This document shows positions 18,301-26,177 of a DNA stretch of 64,000 nt, piece by piece (positions within the stretch are counted from its first letter, which is position 1; every line of letters starts with the position of its first letter). Location: NCBI RefSeq assembly GCF_009762775.1, contig NZ_CP046401.1, forward strand, positions 7,452,001 through 7,516,000. Direction: 5' to 3'. A model generated the notes under the pieces. It did no database searches. It had not been told where the DNA came from and saw only the letters and a program-made list of their open reading frames with translations. This DNA comes from Maribellus comscasis. Its GTDB lineage: Bacteria; Bacteroidota; Bacteroidia; Bacteroidales; Prolixibacteraceae. Made by a program: the position numbers and the translations under genes.

Positions 18301-18761
18301 ACTACAACTGTTACACCAGGCAGTGGTTCACTGGAGGAATCAGTAACTTTGCCTGAAACGGTTTTTTGTTGTTGTATTGTTTTTTCGGAATTTTTTGAAG
18401 TAAGCGCAATTTGTCTGTCAGTAATTTTATAGGCTACATTGGTATTTTCGAAAATCTCGTTGAGGATGTCTGGTATTAACTTGTTTTTTAATGCAATACT
18501 TATTTTTCTTTCAACATCAACAACAGTTGCATCGTATATAAAATAAAAATCAGACTGATCTTCAACTTCGCTTAAAATTTTCTTTATAGAAGTATTTTTA
18601 AAATCTAAGCTTAAAGGCGTATTTTGAGAATAAGTGTTGGTTGCAATAACCTGCGAGATACTTATTATTACAACAAAAAGTGTTGCTCTCATAGCCATTA
18701 ATAATTTCGATTTCCAAATCGATTTGATTACAGAAATCAGTTTACAATTGTTTTTTTTCAT
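15348..18761 (-). CDS. susC-like: SusC-like TonB-dependent transporter with STN domain
   Basis: A 1137-residue outer-membrane importer. In order: signal peptide (about 1-45, ending NTYSQ), an STN domain (about 50-120) that in this family signals to a FecR anti-sigma factor, a carboxypeptidase-regulatory-like domain (VSGKVTDSSSEPLPGVTVVV), the TonB-box/plug region (GLEEVVAIGYGTMKKSDLTG, GLMVTKTGNKPGDDATIRIRG), and a long beta-barrel ending in aromatic residues. The STN domain fits with the FecR and sigma genes directly upstream. Together they form a ligand-sensing import operon. The substrate is unknown. The downstream lyase and MmgE/PrpD genes are the best clue to it. Confidence 0.95.
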   Translation of the reverse strand: MKKNNCKLISVIKSIWKSKLLMAMRATLFVVIISISQVIATNTYSQNTPLSLDFKNTSIKKILSEVEDQSDFYFIYDATVVDVERKISIALKNKLIPDILNEIFENTNVAYKITDRQIALTSKNSEKTIQQQKTVSGKVTDSSSEPLPGVTVVVKNTTQGTVTNGDGEYVLANVPDNAILQFSFVGMKSQEIEVGSQAIINIQMIAETIGLEEVVAIGYGTMKKSDLTGSVSSVQGELISDRQTLQLSQGLQGAIPGLMVTKTGNKPGDDATIRIRGITSINNSNPLYIIDGVPGSISDINPNDIANISVLKDAASASIYGSRAASGVILIETKRARTGTASLNYEVKYSIDVPTRLPEYVGAVQSMKLYNESRWNDAGNTGSEYPLFEQDLIENYATLHAEDPYAYPDYNWLENTMDDFAPAQNHQLTYTMGTEKLKTKASLSYAKSDKLYNDIAEEGAYYERMNVRVNNDLTINNFISGTIDFYYSRILDKEGVVGNNGGTINHTITPLSLGFNPGYTPFWENGRATGTRAGYNNPAILKSGGSNTLWENRVGGKISLDITLVKDLQISMIISPRYNDTKRKDWRKKVPYYDRDDPDNITGYAFGANSTFLNEIRNESYNVTSQLLVNYAGNIQNHNFNLMAGYENYSSFSEDLSASSDQFELSTFPYLSRGNENYLSNDGNAYELAYRSYFGRLIYNYNRKYLLQANFRYDGSSRFHSDYRWGFFPSVSLGWVLSEEKFMKSFSSLSFLKIRTSWGVLGNDRIGNYPYQSTLNFGSNLLYEGNNIVSVLNAKVTDFAIEDISWETTETYGFGIDAYFFNNKLRFTGDYYKKTTHDMLLALEIPDYMGVSNPDQNSGKMNTKGWEAEIGYSNKTGDFSYSVSANLSDFISKMGDLGGTEFLGTQIKREGSEFNEWYGYKSDGLFQTEEELTDYPTLNSTVRVGDIKLLDISGPDGKPDGIISPDYDRVLLGGSMPRFMYGGNINMKYKNVDLSLVFQGVGKQNKRILPDMVKPYGAVEQEISEEYAKHYWSAYNTTEENLNAKYPRITRSATTQMFAFSDFWMFNGAYFRLKNIMLGYNLPSRFVEKCKMQNIRVYGNVSNVFSIDNYYPGWDPESSPSDYWITRTFLFGLSVTF

Positions 18762-18800
18762 AAATTTGTACTGATTTGATTAAAAACTCAAATTAATTTG

Positions 18801-18863
18801 TGCCATGGCATAATATTATTGGCACATAAGAAATTACTAAGGAGATGTTACCAGCATCTCCTT
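18801..18863. promoter_or_regulatory. Two stem-loops in the fecR-susC gap
   Basis: The 146-bp gap between fecR and susC holds two stems: GTGCC/GGCAC (18801-18824) and AAGGAGATG/CATCTCCTT (18839-18863, 9-bp perfect arms). Neither is followed by a clear T-run on the minus strand. They probably separate regulator and transporter expression. The exact susC promoter is not obvious. Confidence 0.5.
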
Positions 18864-18907
18864 ATTTAATTAAATAGATTGTTTCTTCATAAGCAATAAT
18901 TTTTAGT

Positions 18908-19921
18908 TTAGTTTGACTTAAAATTTAATTCAATTATTGATTTATTTAGATTGTTGTTTTCTAAAATCTCATATTGAATTGGACAAGAATATTCGATATA
19001 GTTTAATATCTCATTTAAATTTTCGTCTTTAAAATTGGCGTTAAAAACTGATTTATATACTTCACTGTCTTTTACAACCATTTCTACATTAAATTTACGT
19101 TCCAGTTGTTCTATGACTTCTTTCATTGGTGTATCCTGAAATATTAAATACCCTTCTTTCCAATTTGTATAATTGTTAGTTTCAACTTGTGACAGAACTC
19201 CTTTTTTTTGCCGTGTATCGTATTCAACCATCTCTCCCGGTTTTAACTCGTATACTAATGAATTGTCATTGGTTTTAAATAATTCCACTCGCCCGGTTTC
19301 CAGCACAACTTTTATCTTATCGTCTCCGGGATATGCACTTACATCGAATTTAGTACCTAAAACTTTTACTTTTAAATTCTTACAGGATACGACCAATGGA
19401 AACTTTTTGCTCTTTGTAACATTTAGATATGCCTGACCATCCAGAACTAAATCACGATTATCAAATGAATAGCCACTGTTATAAGATAGTGTTGTGCCGG
19501 AATTTAACCAAACTATTGAACTATCGGGTAATATTATTTTTGAAATTTGACCATTTTCTGCAACGACTAAAGTATTTTTTAGTTCAATTGTTAATGGAGG
19601 TTCTGTCTTTTGTTTATTTAAATAAAAAAATAAGGGAATTCCAACTAGAAAAACAAATACAGCAGCGTACTTCAGGAAAGTTTCTATTTTAAACAGAGGT
19701 TGTTCTTTTTGGGAAATCCTGTCTTTTAATAACAAATATGATTTCTCAACATCATAATCCTGTAATTTTTTTGTAGAAGATAATATAGCCCAGGCAAATT
19801 TTACTTTTCTGAATGCGTTTTTATCTTCTTTTCCGGTTGTGATATCAGTTAATATTTTGTCTTTATTTTCAGGACTGATATTTCCGGTAACCAGATTTAC
19901 TATGTTTTTGAAATCTTTCAT
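18908..19921 (-). CDS. FecR-family anti-sigma factor
   Basis: A 337-residue single-pass inner-membrane protein. The cytoplasmic N-terminal part (about 1-80) binds the sigma factor, and one membrane helix lies at about 84-102 (YAAVFVFLVGIPLFFYL). The periplasmic FecR domain follows (SSIVWLNSGTTLSYNSGY, LVVSCKNLKVKVLGTKFDVSAY). A DUF4974-type C-terminal domain (FQDTPMKEVIEQLERKFNVE) contacts the STN domain of SusC. It lies between its sigma factor and susC, the standard order. Confidence 0.93.
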   Translation of the reverse strand: MKDFKNIVNLVTGNISPENKDKILTDITTGKEDKNAFRKVKFAWAILSSTKKLQDYDVEKSYLLLKDRISQKEQPLFKIETFLKYAAVFVFLVGIPLFFYLNKQKTEPPLTIELKNTLVVAENGQISKIILPDSSIVWLNSGTTLSYNSGYSFDNRDLVLDGQAYLNVTKSKKFPLVVSCKNLKVKVLGTKFDVSAYPGDDKIKVVLETGRVELFKTNDNSLVYELKPGEMVEYDTRQKKGVLSQVETNNYTNWKEGYLIFQDTPMKEVIEQLERKFNVEMVVKDSEVYKSVFNANFKDENLNEILNYIEYSCPIQYEILENNNLNKSIIELNFKSN

Positions 19922-20019
19922 AATGTTCCTCGGTAATAATATTGCATGAAACAGTATTTACCCTTGCTGATAAATATTTTTTTCTCAGAATATGCTTACA
20001 AAAAACCAATGAGTTGATT

Positions 20020-20607
20020 TTAAACTACAAATAAATATGCAACGAGAGGCAAATAATCTTTTAGTGCGATCCTAAATATCTTTAGTCCTTTTGAAATATG
20101 ACCTTCAACAGTTTTAACCGAAATATTGAGTTCTTCAGCTATCTCCCTGTTTTTCATTTCTTTAAAACGACTCAGCTCAAAGACTTTCCTGCATTGCAGT
20201 GGTAATTCTTCAAGTGTTTTTTCTATAATTTGTTCTAACTCCCGGAAAGTAAAAACAGAGGTGTCGATGGTGTTTAAAGTTTCGAAGTTCAGTTCCAGTT
20301 CCCGGCTATCAATGGAATTTGAGAATAATTTTTGCCGGTAACGATTGTCGCGAAGTCTATAAAGACAATTGTTTTTAGCTACAGTATATAAAAACGATAT
20401 AAGATTGGTATTATCTTTTAATTCCTTTCTTTTATTCCAAAGTGTAAAGAATGTATCTTGTACAATGTTTTCAGTCAAATCTTTTACCGGGATAAATTCG
20501 AAAATAAAATAATACAACCTTGAGAAATAGTTGTTGTAAATAACTTTGAAAGCAATTTCATCACTATTTTTTAACCGGTCAATAAGTTGTTGTTCATTTT
20601 CGTTCAT
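20020..20607 (-). CDS. ECF RNA polymerase sigma factor
   Basis: A 195-residue sigma-70 family ECF factor. I choose the ATG at 20607. The upstream extension starts with TTG and would overlap a good promoter at 20631-20659. Region 2 is at about 20-85 (IVQDTFFTLWNKRKEL) and region 4 at about 120-175 with the helix-turn-helix (CRKVFELSRFKEMKNREIAE, ELNISVKTVEGHIS). It should transcribe the downstream susCD operon when FecR is relieved by the transporter. Confidence 0.93.
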   Translation of the reverse strand: MNENEQQLIDRLKNSDEIAFKVIYNNYFSRLYYFIFEFIPVKDLTENIVQDTFFTLWNKRKELKDNTNLISFLYTVAKNNCLYRLRDNRYRQKLFSNSIDSRELELNFETLNTIDTSVFTFRELEQIIEKTLEELPLQCRKVFELSRFKEMKNREIAEELNISVKTVEGHISKGLKIFRIALKDYLPLVAYLFVV

Positions 20608-20630
20608 GTGGTCTAATAGATAGTAGGTGA

Positions 20631-20659
20631 CAAAACTATAAAAATTTTGAATACTCAAA
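20631..20659 (-). promoter_or_regulatory. Bacteroidota-type promoter for the sigma gene
   Basis: On the minus strand TTTG (20659-20656) is followed after 17 bases by TAGTTTTG (20638-20631). This matches the Bacteroides TTTG / TAnnTTTG pattern and ends about 24 bases before the ATG at 20607. Confidence 0.6.
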
Positions 20660-20674
20660 GTAATGTTGCTGACT

Positions 20675-20852
20675 TCAGTCCGGAACCTTCTTTTTAAACT
20701 TTTGTTTAAGGCAATTCATATCCTCACTAATTTTTTTCTCCAAAACCTTAGCATAAATTTGCGTTGTTGTCAACTTTGAATGCCCTAACATTTTACTAAC
20801 AGATTCAATTGGAACTCCGTTATTCAAAGTCACAGTGGTAGCAAAACACCAA
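20675..20852 (-). pseudogene. C-terminal fragment of a tyrosine recombinase
   Basis: About 58 codons on the minus strand read FATTVTLNNGVPIESVSKML, then GHSKLTTTQIYAKVLEKKIS, ending KKKVPD and a TGA at 20675. This is the catalytic C-terminus (His and nucleophile Tyr in TQIYAKV) of Bacteroidota tyrosine recombinases. No start or N-terminal domain is attached. A recombinase lacking exactly this part lies at 34654-35751 on the same strand. Confidence 0.85.
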
Positions 20853-21168
20853 ACCCAAAAGGCAATTCAAAAGAAACAAGCGTAATTCGCATTAGTACAA
20901 TGATTTGTGTCTTATTCTGTCTTTTGATGGCTTAACCCCAAAAGGCAGAAAAAAGCAGGTTTAGGAGATAGTTCAGTTACTTATCCGTTACCTGTTTTTG
21001 AAGATGCAAAAGGTGGCAAAACAAGGAAGTTGAAACCAAGCCTGATTGATTGTTCGGATTCTACTTTTGACTGGCCTTGATTGTCATATTAAAGCACTGT
21101 CTGTCTTATGCTTACATCTATTCAAATAGCTCTGTTAGAAATAATTTTATCAATTAAAGTAACAGGGT
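20853..21168. other. Junction region upstream of the mobilisable element
   Basis: No intact gene. CCCAAAAGGCA appears twice, near 20856 and 20938. On the plus strand 20958-21080 reads as a short peptide-like frame (SSVTYPLPVFEDAKGG, then KTRKLKPSLIDCSDSTFDWP and a stop), possibly the tail of an unidentified protein. The boundary of the integrated element should lie in this stretch. Confidence 0.4.
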
Positions 21169-22395
21169 ATGAATCAGGAATTAAAACTTCTCTTCTACAT
21201 CAAAAGGAGCGAAACCAAAAAGGACGGGACTTGTCCTGTCATGGGACGAATTACCATTGGAAAAACAATGGCACAGTTCAGTACAAAATTAACCGTTCCG
21301 GTATCCCTATGGGATACCAGGGCTAACCGTGCATCTGGGAAAAGCAAACAGGCCGTTCGCATTAACCGGGTTTTGGACAAAACCAGTTTGTCCGTTAACA
21401 GCCATTTTTCAAGTCTGACCGGACTAAACGGAAAGGTAACTGCTACCGAAGTTAAAAACGCCTTCCAGGGGATATCATCCGCACAGGAAACCCTTGTCCG
21501 GTACTTCTCCCGCCATAACCAAGAATTTTATAAACGTGTGGGGATAAACAGGGAACTATCCACTGCCATTCAATATGACAACTCACTGAAACACCTTACC
21601 CGGTTTATCGAAAAGAAATACCGGGTTTCGGATATCCCGTTTTCCAAACTCGATTCTTCGTTCATAGAAGCCTATGATTTTTACCTGCGGGTAGAGTTAA
21701 AACGGATGCCCCAAACAATTGTAGGTATTACGCGGCACCTTCGGAAAATGATAAAGCTGGCCATTGCCGAAGGAATTATTTCACGCGACCCGTTCGAGAA
21801 TTATTCCCCCGAGCGTCCGAAAGCCAGACAAAAGTACCTGACACGGGAAGAACTCGACCGGATAATGACCACTCCGTTAGACCATCCTGCCCGATACCGT
21901 ACCCGCGATATGTTTTTGTTTTCGGTTTTCACAGGACTGGCTTACCGCGATGTATTTAACCTGACAGAAAAGAATATTGTAAAGGCTGACGACGGGGTAT
22001 TGTGGATTAAGACTACCCGACAAAAGACCGGTACACCCTGTGAAATCCCTTTGCTGGATATTCCCCTGAAAATTATAGAAAAGTATAAAGGACTGACCGA
22101 AAATGGCAAACTACTCCCGATGTTGAGTTGCGGCAGGATAAACAAGAACCTGAAAGTAATCGGTAAGACTTGTAACATCGACCGCAGGTTGATTTACCAC
22201 ATGGGGAGGCACACGTATGCCACCGAAATCTGCCTCTCACAGGGAGTTCCCATTGAAAGTGTCAGCCGGATGTTAGGACACCGTGATTTACGTTCCACCC
22301 AGATTTATGCCAAAATTACCAACGATAAGATTGCTGAAGATATTCGCCGGGCAGAATCCCGTATCGACAGTAAATTTCAATCAACAGTCATATAA
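21169..22395 (+). CDS. Tyrosine recombinase (integrase) 1 of tandem pair
   Basis: A 408-residue site-specific integrase of the Bacteroidota mobile-element type. An arm-binding N-terminal domain starts KRSETKKDGTCPVMGRITI. A SAM-like core-binding domain is at about 100-200. The catalytic domain has Arg in FSVFTGLAYRDV, the His block YHMGRHTYATEICLSQG and the nucleophile Tyr in STQIYAKITND. All catalytic residues are present. It is followed 19 bp later by a paralog on the same strand. Such pairs often act together in integration and excision. Confidence 0.92.
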   Translation: MNQELKLLFYIKRSETKKDGTCPVMGRITIGKTMAQFSTKLTVPVSLWDTRANRASGKSKQAVRINRVLDKTSLSVNSHFSSLTGLNGKVTATEVKNAFQGISSAQETLVRYFSRHNQEFYKRVGINRELSTAIQYDNSLKHLTRFIEKKYRVSDIPFSKLDSSFIEAYDFYLRVELKRMPQTIVGITRHLRKMIKLAIAEGIISRDPFENYSPERPKARQKYLTREELDRIMTTPLDHPARYRTRDMFLFSVFTGLAYRDVFNLTEKNIVKADDGVLWIKTTRQKTGTPCEIPLLDIPLKIIEKYKGLTENGKLLPMLSCGRINKNLKVIGKTCNIDRRLIYHMGRHTYATEICLSQGVPIESVSRMLGHRDLRSTQIYAKITNDKIAEDIRRAESRIDSKFQSTVI

Positions 22396-22414
22396 ACCAA
22401 AAGAATTTTCAATA

Positions 22415-23707
22415 ATGAAAACAATCAATAAAGCAAACAATAAACGGAGTACGTTCGCTGTACTTTTCTATATCAACAAATCGAAAGTAAAAAAGAATGG
22501 TTTATGCCCTGTAATGGGGCGTATAACCATTGACGGGAAAGTTGCACAATTCAGTACAAAAGCAACTATTAATCCCGGATGCTGGGATGCCAAAAACGGC
22601 AGGGCAACAGGAAAAACAAAAGAAGCCCATGTTCTGAACCGGAAACTTGACAAATTACAAACCGAAATCCAAAGCCATTATTCCCGGATGGTTCTGGAAG
22701 ATGGTTATGTAACCGCCGAAGGGGTAAAAAACACCTTGAACGGTATCGGAAAGAAAGCTACCAACCTGCTCGAACTGTTCCGGGAACATAACGAGGAGTT
22801 TAAACTCCGGGTAGGTGTTAACCGGGTGAAAGTAACTTATGAGTATTATCGTCATTCTTACCGGATACTTGAAGCATTTTTGAAACTTCGTTACCACATA
22901 AACGATATTGCGCTGTATCAACTAAACCACCGGTTTATTGATGCGTATGATTTTTACCTGCGTGTAGATAGAAGGATGACAGCAAACACGGTACTGAACC
23001 ACATTATCCCGCTTCGCAAAATAATACGCAGGGCAATCAGTCAAGACACCTTGAAACGTGACCCGTTTGCCAGCTATGTTCCAGAAAAACCATTGAAGCA
23101 ACGGCGGCACCTGACAATGGATGAATTTCAAAAACTGCTGAACACGCCAATAGCAGAAAAACATCTCGAATATGCACGGGATATGTTCCTGTTTGCCTGT
23201 TTTACCGGTTTGGCGTATGCCGATATGAAAAACCTTTCAGAAAAGCATTTGAGAGAGGACAGAAATGGTACATTATGGATTCGGATTGAACGACAGAAAA
23301 CCAAAAGTGAATGTAATATCCGGCTGTTGAATATGGCTATCCAAATCATTGAAAAATACAGGCATGAGCGAACAGATGACAGGATTTTCCAAATGAAAAC
23401 ACTAAAATCCATTGATGAGAACCTGAAAACCATTGCCCGAAAATGCGGGATTGAAAGCCGACTGACCCACCACATGGGACGCCACACGTATGCAACCCAG
23501 GTTTGCTTGTCTCAGGGGGTTCCGATTGAAACGCTCAGTAAAATGATGGGGCACCGGTCTATCCAGACCACACAGGTTTATGCTAAAATTACCAATCAAA
23601 AAGTGAATGAGGATATGAAAATCCTGTCCAACCGGATAGAGAATAAATATAAATTGGTGAAAGAGAGATTGCCTGAAAAGTTCTCTAAAAATCAATATTA
23701 CAAGTAA
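22415..23707 (+). CDS. Tyrosine recombinase (integrase) 2 of tandem pair
   Basis: A 430-residue paralog of the preceding integrase. The start at 22415 aligns with the N-terminus of its neighbour (FAVLFYINKSKVKKNGLCPV) and avoids the overlap of the longer frame. The same domains follow: arm-binding, core-binding and catalytic (FACFTGLAYADM, HHMGRHTYATQVCLSQG, TTQVYAKITNQ). The two proteins share order and many motifs but differ throughout, so this is an old duplication. The C-terminus has a basic extension after the catalytic Tyr. Confidence 0.92.
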   Translation: MKTINKANNKRSTFAVLFYINKSKVKKNGLCPVMGRITIDGKVAQFSTKATINPGCWDAKNGRATGKTKEAHVLNRKLDKLQTEIQSHYSRMVLEDGYVTAEGVKNTLNGIGKKATNLLELFREHNEEFKLRVGVNRVKVTYEYYRHSYRILEAFLKLRYHINDIALYQLNHRFIDAYDFYLRVDRRMTANTVLNHIIPLRKIIRRAISQDTLKRDPFASYVPEKPLKQRRHLTMDEFQKLLNTPIAEKHLEYARDMFLFACFTGLAYADMKNLSEKHLREDRNGTLWIRIERQKTKSECNIRLLNMAIQIIEKYRHERTDDRIFQMKTLKSIDENLKTIARKCGIESRLTHHMGRHTYATQVCLSQGVPIETLSKMMGHRSIQTTQVYAKITNQKVNEDMKILSNRIENKYKLVKERLPEKFSKNQYYK

Positions 23708-23788
23708 AATTGTGCCCTTCTGTTCAAGTATATTTATACTTAATGTCTGCATTATCCTTATCTTTACTGGTAAAAACAAAGACACAAA

Positions 23789-24061
23789 ATGGAAATCATA
23801 TTTTTATTGGAAAGTAAGCACGGACATATTGGCGACGTCTATTATGACTGGCAATGCCCTTTTGTGCCCCGCATTGAAGAAGGGGTTAGTATTGAGAATA
23901 TTTTTGATGAAGGCCGCTTTGTCGTTTCCGAAGATGATAAAATAGAATCGAAAGTAGATAACGTAGAAGCCTATGTGAAAAGTTTACTTTGGAAAGTTAC
24001 CGGTTCTACCTGGTGTAAGAAGGACGAATATTACATGCTTATCAGTCTGTTGGGAGAATAA
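23789..24061 (+). CDS. Small hypothetical protein downstream of integrases
   Basis: A 90-residue acidic protein (LESKHGHIGDVYYDWQCPF, then SEDDKIESKVDNVEAYVKSL), 81 bp after the second integrase on the same strand. There are no membrane segments. I do not recognise a family. It ends at a shared hairpin terminator. It could be an element accessory or an anti-defence protein, but nothing in the sequence settles this. Confidence 0.55.
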   Translation: MEIIFLLESKHGHIGDVYYDWQCPFVPRIEEGVSIENIFDEGRFVVSEDDKIESKVDNVEAYVKSLLWKVTGSTWCKKDEYYMLISLLGE

Positions 24062-24097
24062 AAAATCTTGATTTTGAACTTCAATATCAAGATTTTT
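24061..24097. terminator. Bidirectional hairpin terminator
   Basis: AAAAATCTTGAT (24061-24072) pairs with ATCAAGATTTTT (24086-24097), a 12-bp perfect stem with A-runs and T-runs on both sides. It lies between convergent genes ending at 24061 and 24124. Confidence 0.8.
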
Positions 24098-24123
24098 GCA
24101 ATCTGTAACAAATGAGAAGCCGT

Positions 24124-24405
24124 TTATTTTACTGCGCTATCTTCCAGCCGTTTTAAAACCTTGGATTGTTTATACAGTATTTTACCCTTAATTCGAATAA
24201 ACGGTATTTTACCCGTATCCCTCCAGTCCTGTAAAGTTCGGGAAGAAATATGCAACATCCGGCAAACATCACGGTTTGACAGGAATTTTTCCCCATTCAG
24301 GTGCGGAGTACGATTTTTAAGGGCTTGCTGTATGATGTTTAACAACTCATCAAGCTCCTCAAAAAGAGAAACGATTTCCGTTGATTTTTTGTCCAGTATT
24401 TCCAT
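24124..24405 (-). CDS. Excisionase-like helix-turn-helix protein
   Basis: A 93-residue protein. The C-terminal half is an HTH_17 (MerR-like excisionase) domain: NRDVCRMLHISSRTLQDWRD then GKIPFIRIKGKILYKQSKV. The N-terminal half is a helix. Proteins of this kind act as Xis or as regulators of excision in Bacteroides elements. It is one of three in this element (also 24706-24981 and 27068-27400). Confidence 0.82.
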   Translation of the reverse strand: MEILDKKSTEIVSLFEELDELLNIIQQALKNRTPHLNGEKFLSNRDVCRMLHISSRTLQDWRDTGKIPFIRIKGKILYKQSKVLKRLEDSAVK

Positions 24406-24418
24406 GTCTTTTTGATTT

Positions 24419-24697
24419 TTAGTTTCGTATATAATCCCCTAACAAGGAGAGGTTTAATATATCCAGCTTAGCATCATAGCCAATAGCCATTCGTCTCAGG
24501 TTATAATTGATAAAGAACCCTTCTTCATCTTCCTGTATTTCATAGGTTGCAGGACTGGCCTGTTTGCTTGTTTCGTTTATATGGATGATGCTAAGTAAAT
24601 AGATTTCCCCATCCCGGTAAATAATAACTGTTGGGGTCAGGTTTATGCTTTCCCATGTTCCGGTCAGCCTGTCCGGGTTGATATATTTCGTTTCCAT
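24419..24697 (-). CDS. DUF3876-like protein
   Basis: A 92-residue beta-rich protein (RLTGTWESINLTPTVIIYRD, FFINYNLRRMAIGYDAKLD), consistent with the DUF3876 family often found beside excisionase-like genes in Bacteroidota mobile elements. Function is unknown. It is tightly packed between two HTH genes, 13 bp from one and 8 bp from the other, so one transcript is likely. Confidence 0.65.
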   Translation of the reverse strand: METKYINPDRLTGTWESINLTPTVIIYRDGEIYLLSIIHINETSKQASPATYEIQEDEEGFFINYNLRRMAIGYDAKLDILNLSLLGDYIRN

Positions 24698-24705
24698 GAC
24701 TGCTG

Positions 24706-24981
24706 TTATTTTTGGGGTTGTGACTGGTTAATGAGGTTCTCAATATCTGCTACTTTGTAATAGCATTTTCTACCTATTTGCGAATACGGAAGGATGCCGT
24801 TATCCCGGTACGACTGTAAAGTTCGCCTCGATATTTGCAGAAGTTCACAAACTTCATCATTGTCCAACCATTTGTTCCTGTCTCGGCTGTCCCCGCACAG
24901 GCTCTTTACCTGCCGGGAGAAATCTTCAAAACGTTCTTTTATTTGCCCGAAAGTTTTGCTTTCAATTGCTACAATATCCAT
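24706..24981 (-). CDS. Excisionase-like helix-turn-helix protein
   Basis: A 91-residue protein with an N-terminal helix and an HTH_17 domain (NDEVCELLQISRRTLQSYRD, then GILPYSQIGRKCYYKVADI). It is close in length and layout to the product of 24124-24405 and is first in the three-gene minus-strand cluster. A role in excision or its control is inferred from family and place. Confidence 0.82.
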   Translation of the reverse strand: MDIVAIESKTFGQIKERFEDFSRQVKSLCGDSRDRNKWLDNDEVCELLQISRRTLQSYRDNGILPYSQIGRKCYYKVADIENLINQSQPQK

Positions 24982-25129
24982 AATTCAATTTATTTAACTG
25001 GTTATTAAAACTGTTCTCATTGCAATGATTTTCAGGTGAAGTAAAACAGATTCACAATTGGTTTTTGGAAATTTGCAGCAATGACCGGTGTTGTCGCGAA
25101 GTGGCATAAAAGCCACCGTTAAACTGGCG

Positions 25130-25232
25130 AAAGTTATTCTCGCATCCCGGTTATCCCCGTGGGTCGCCGCCCTTCAAACGGCTGGGCAGACCTAAGCGGG
25201 AGATAACCGGTAAGGTGCGGGAAATAACTTTT
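25130..25232. repeat. Long imperfect palindrome (103 bp) beside mobB
   Basis: The left arm AAAGTTATT...CGCA...CCGGTTATC.CCCG..GGTC is repeated as its reverse complement in the right arm, with small gaps. The loop carries GCCG/CGGC. It lies between the HTH gene start and the mobB stop, in the only sizeable gap on that side. It may be a structured RNA, a regulator binding region or part of a transfer or attachment site. Confidence 0.75.
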
Positions 25233-25246
25233 GGCACATTCCAATA

Positions 25247-26158
25247 TTACTTTTTAAAGCCTTTCCTGCGTTTCTTCTTTTTTCGGGGCTGTTGTTGTTG
25301 CTGGTTGTCAGTAAAAGTATCATCCAATGGAAGAATTGAAAATAAAGACGACAAAGCGTTTTCGTTTGTCTGCTGTGGCATAGAGATATTTGAGCCTGCT
25401 CTTAATTCTGTTTTCGTTTGTGCCTCAGCAGCATTTTTCTTTTCACCGGCATAGGGTATTTCATTGGCTCCCGATTCTCGTTCCTGCATTTTGAGCTGGT
25501 CTGTTAGACTGCCGTTTTTCATGGTGTTGTAATATTCAAAGGATTCGGTTAATGACCGGTTATGGTTAAATAACCTGTCAAAACCTCTTTCAGCCTGTCG
25601 GAACAAGTTAGACCTATCAAAGCCGCCCTTGATTACCCCTTTCTTTGTATTTTTATGATTGGTCAACGGGGACAGCTTCTTTTTATTTGATTGGTCTTTG
25701 CGGCTGACAATTAAATGACAGTGCATGTTGTGTTTGTTTTCGGAACGGTCGCGACTGAAATGGATTTTACCAAAGAATTTAATGTTTTCTGCCGATAAGT
25801 CTTTATTGAAGTTTCGGGCATATTCGGGAATAAATACTTCACGGATGTATCGTTTCATATTTTCTGCCTGTTCTGCTTGAGTGTTTCCCATCCTTTGAAT
25901 TTCCTTTTCCGAGGGGCTGACATGGATAGCGTAAAATTTAGCATCGGTTTTCATTAACTGACCAATGTTGCTGTCTATTTCTTTTATGACCTGCGATTTG
26001 TAAATATCGTTTTCCTTTAGGTTGAAAAAGTTTTCGGTATAAATGCCTTGCTGCATCCGCTCTAAATCTTCATGTTCGAGGTAATTGGCTAGCCTCCGGC
26101 TGCTGCCTGCGTTGTTATAAACCCCGTTTTTAGATGGTGGTGGGAAGTCGATATTCAT
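25247..26158 (-). CDS. mobB: MobB-like relaxase (DUF5712 type)
   Basis: A 303-residue mobilisation protein. The N-terminal block YNNAGSSRRLANYLEHED and the histidine motif HNMHCHLIVSRKD (about 145-157) are those of Bacteroides MobB/BtgB relaxases. These nick oriT and carry the strand to a conjugative host apparatus. The C-terminal part is low-complexity, Gln-rich and Lys/Arg-rich. It follows the btgA-like gene by 19 bp. The element has no tra genes, so it would use those of a resident conjugative element such as the one at 52-64 kb. Confidence 0.85.
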   Translation of the reverse strand: MNIDFPPPSKNGVYNNAGSSRRLANYLEHEDLERMQQGIYTENFFNLKENDIYKSQVIKEIDSNIGQLMKTDAKFYAIHVSPSEKEIQRMGNTQAEQAENMKRYIREVFIPEYARNFNKDLSAENIKFFGKIHFSRDRSENKHNMHCHLIVSRKDQSNKKKLSPLTNHKNTKKGVIKGGFDRSNLFRQAERGFDRLFNHNRSLTESFEYYNTMKNGSLTDQLKMQERESGANEIPYAGEKKNAAEAQTKTELRAGSNISMPQQTNENALSSLFSILPLDDTFTDNQQQQQPRKKKKRRKGFKK

Positions 26159-26177
26159 AGCTCCCTCAATCTTGTTT

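Noticed and set aside
20608..20658. N-terminal extension of the sigma factor
   Set aside because: It needs a TTG start and contains the likely promoter.
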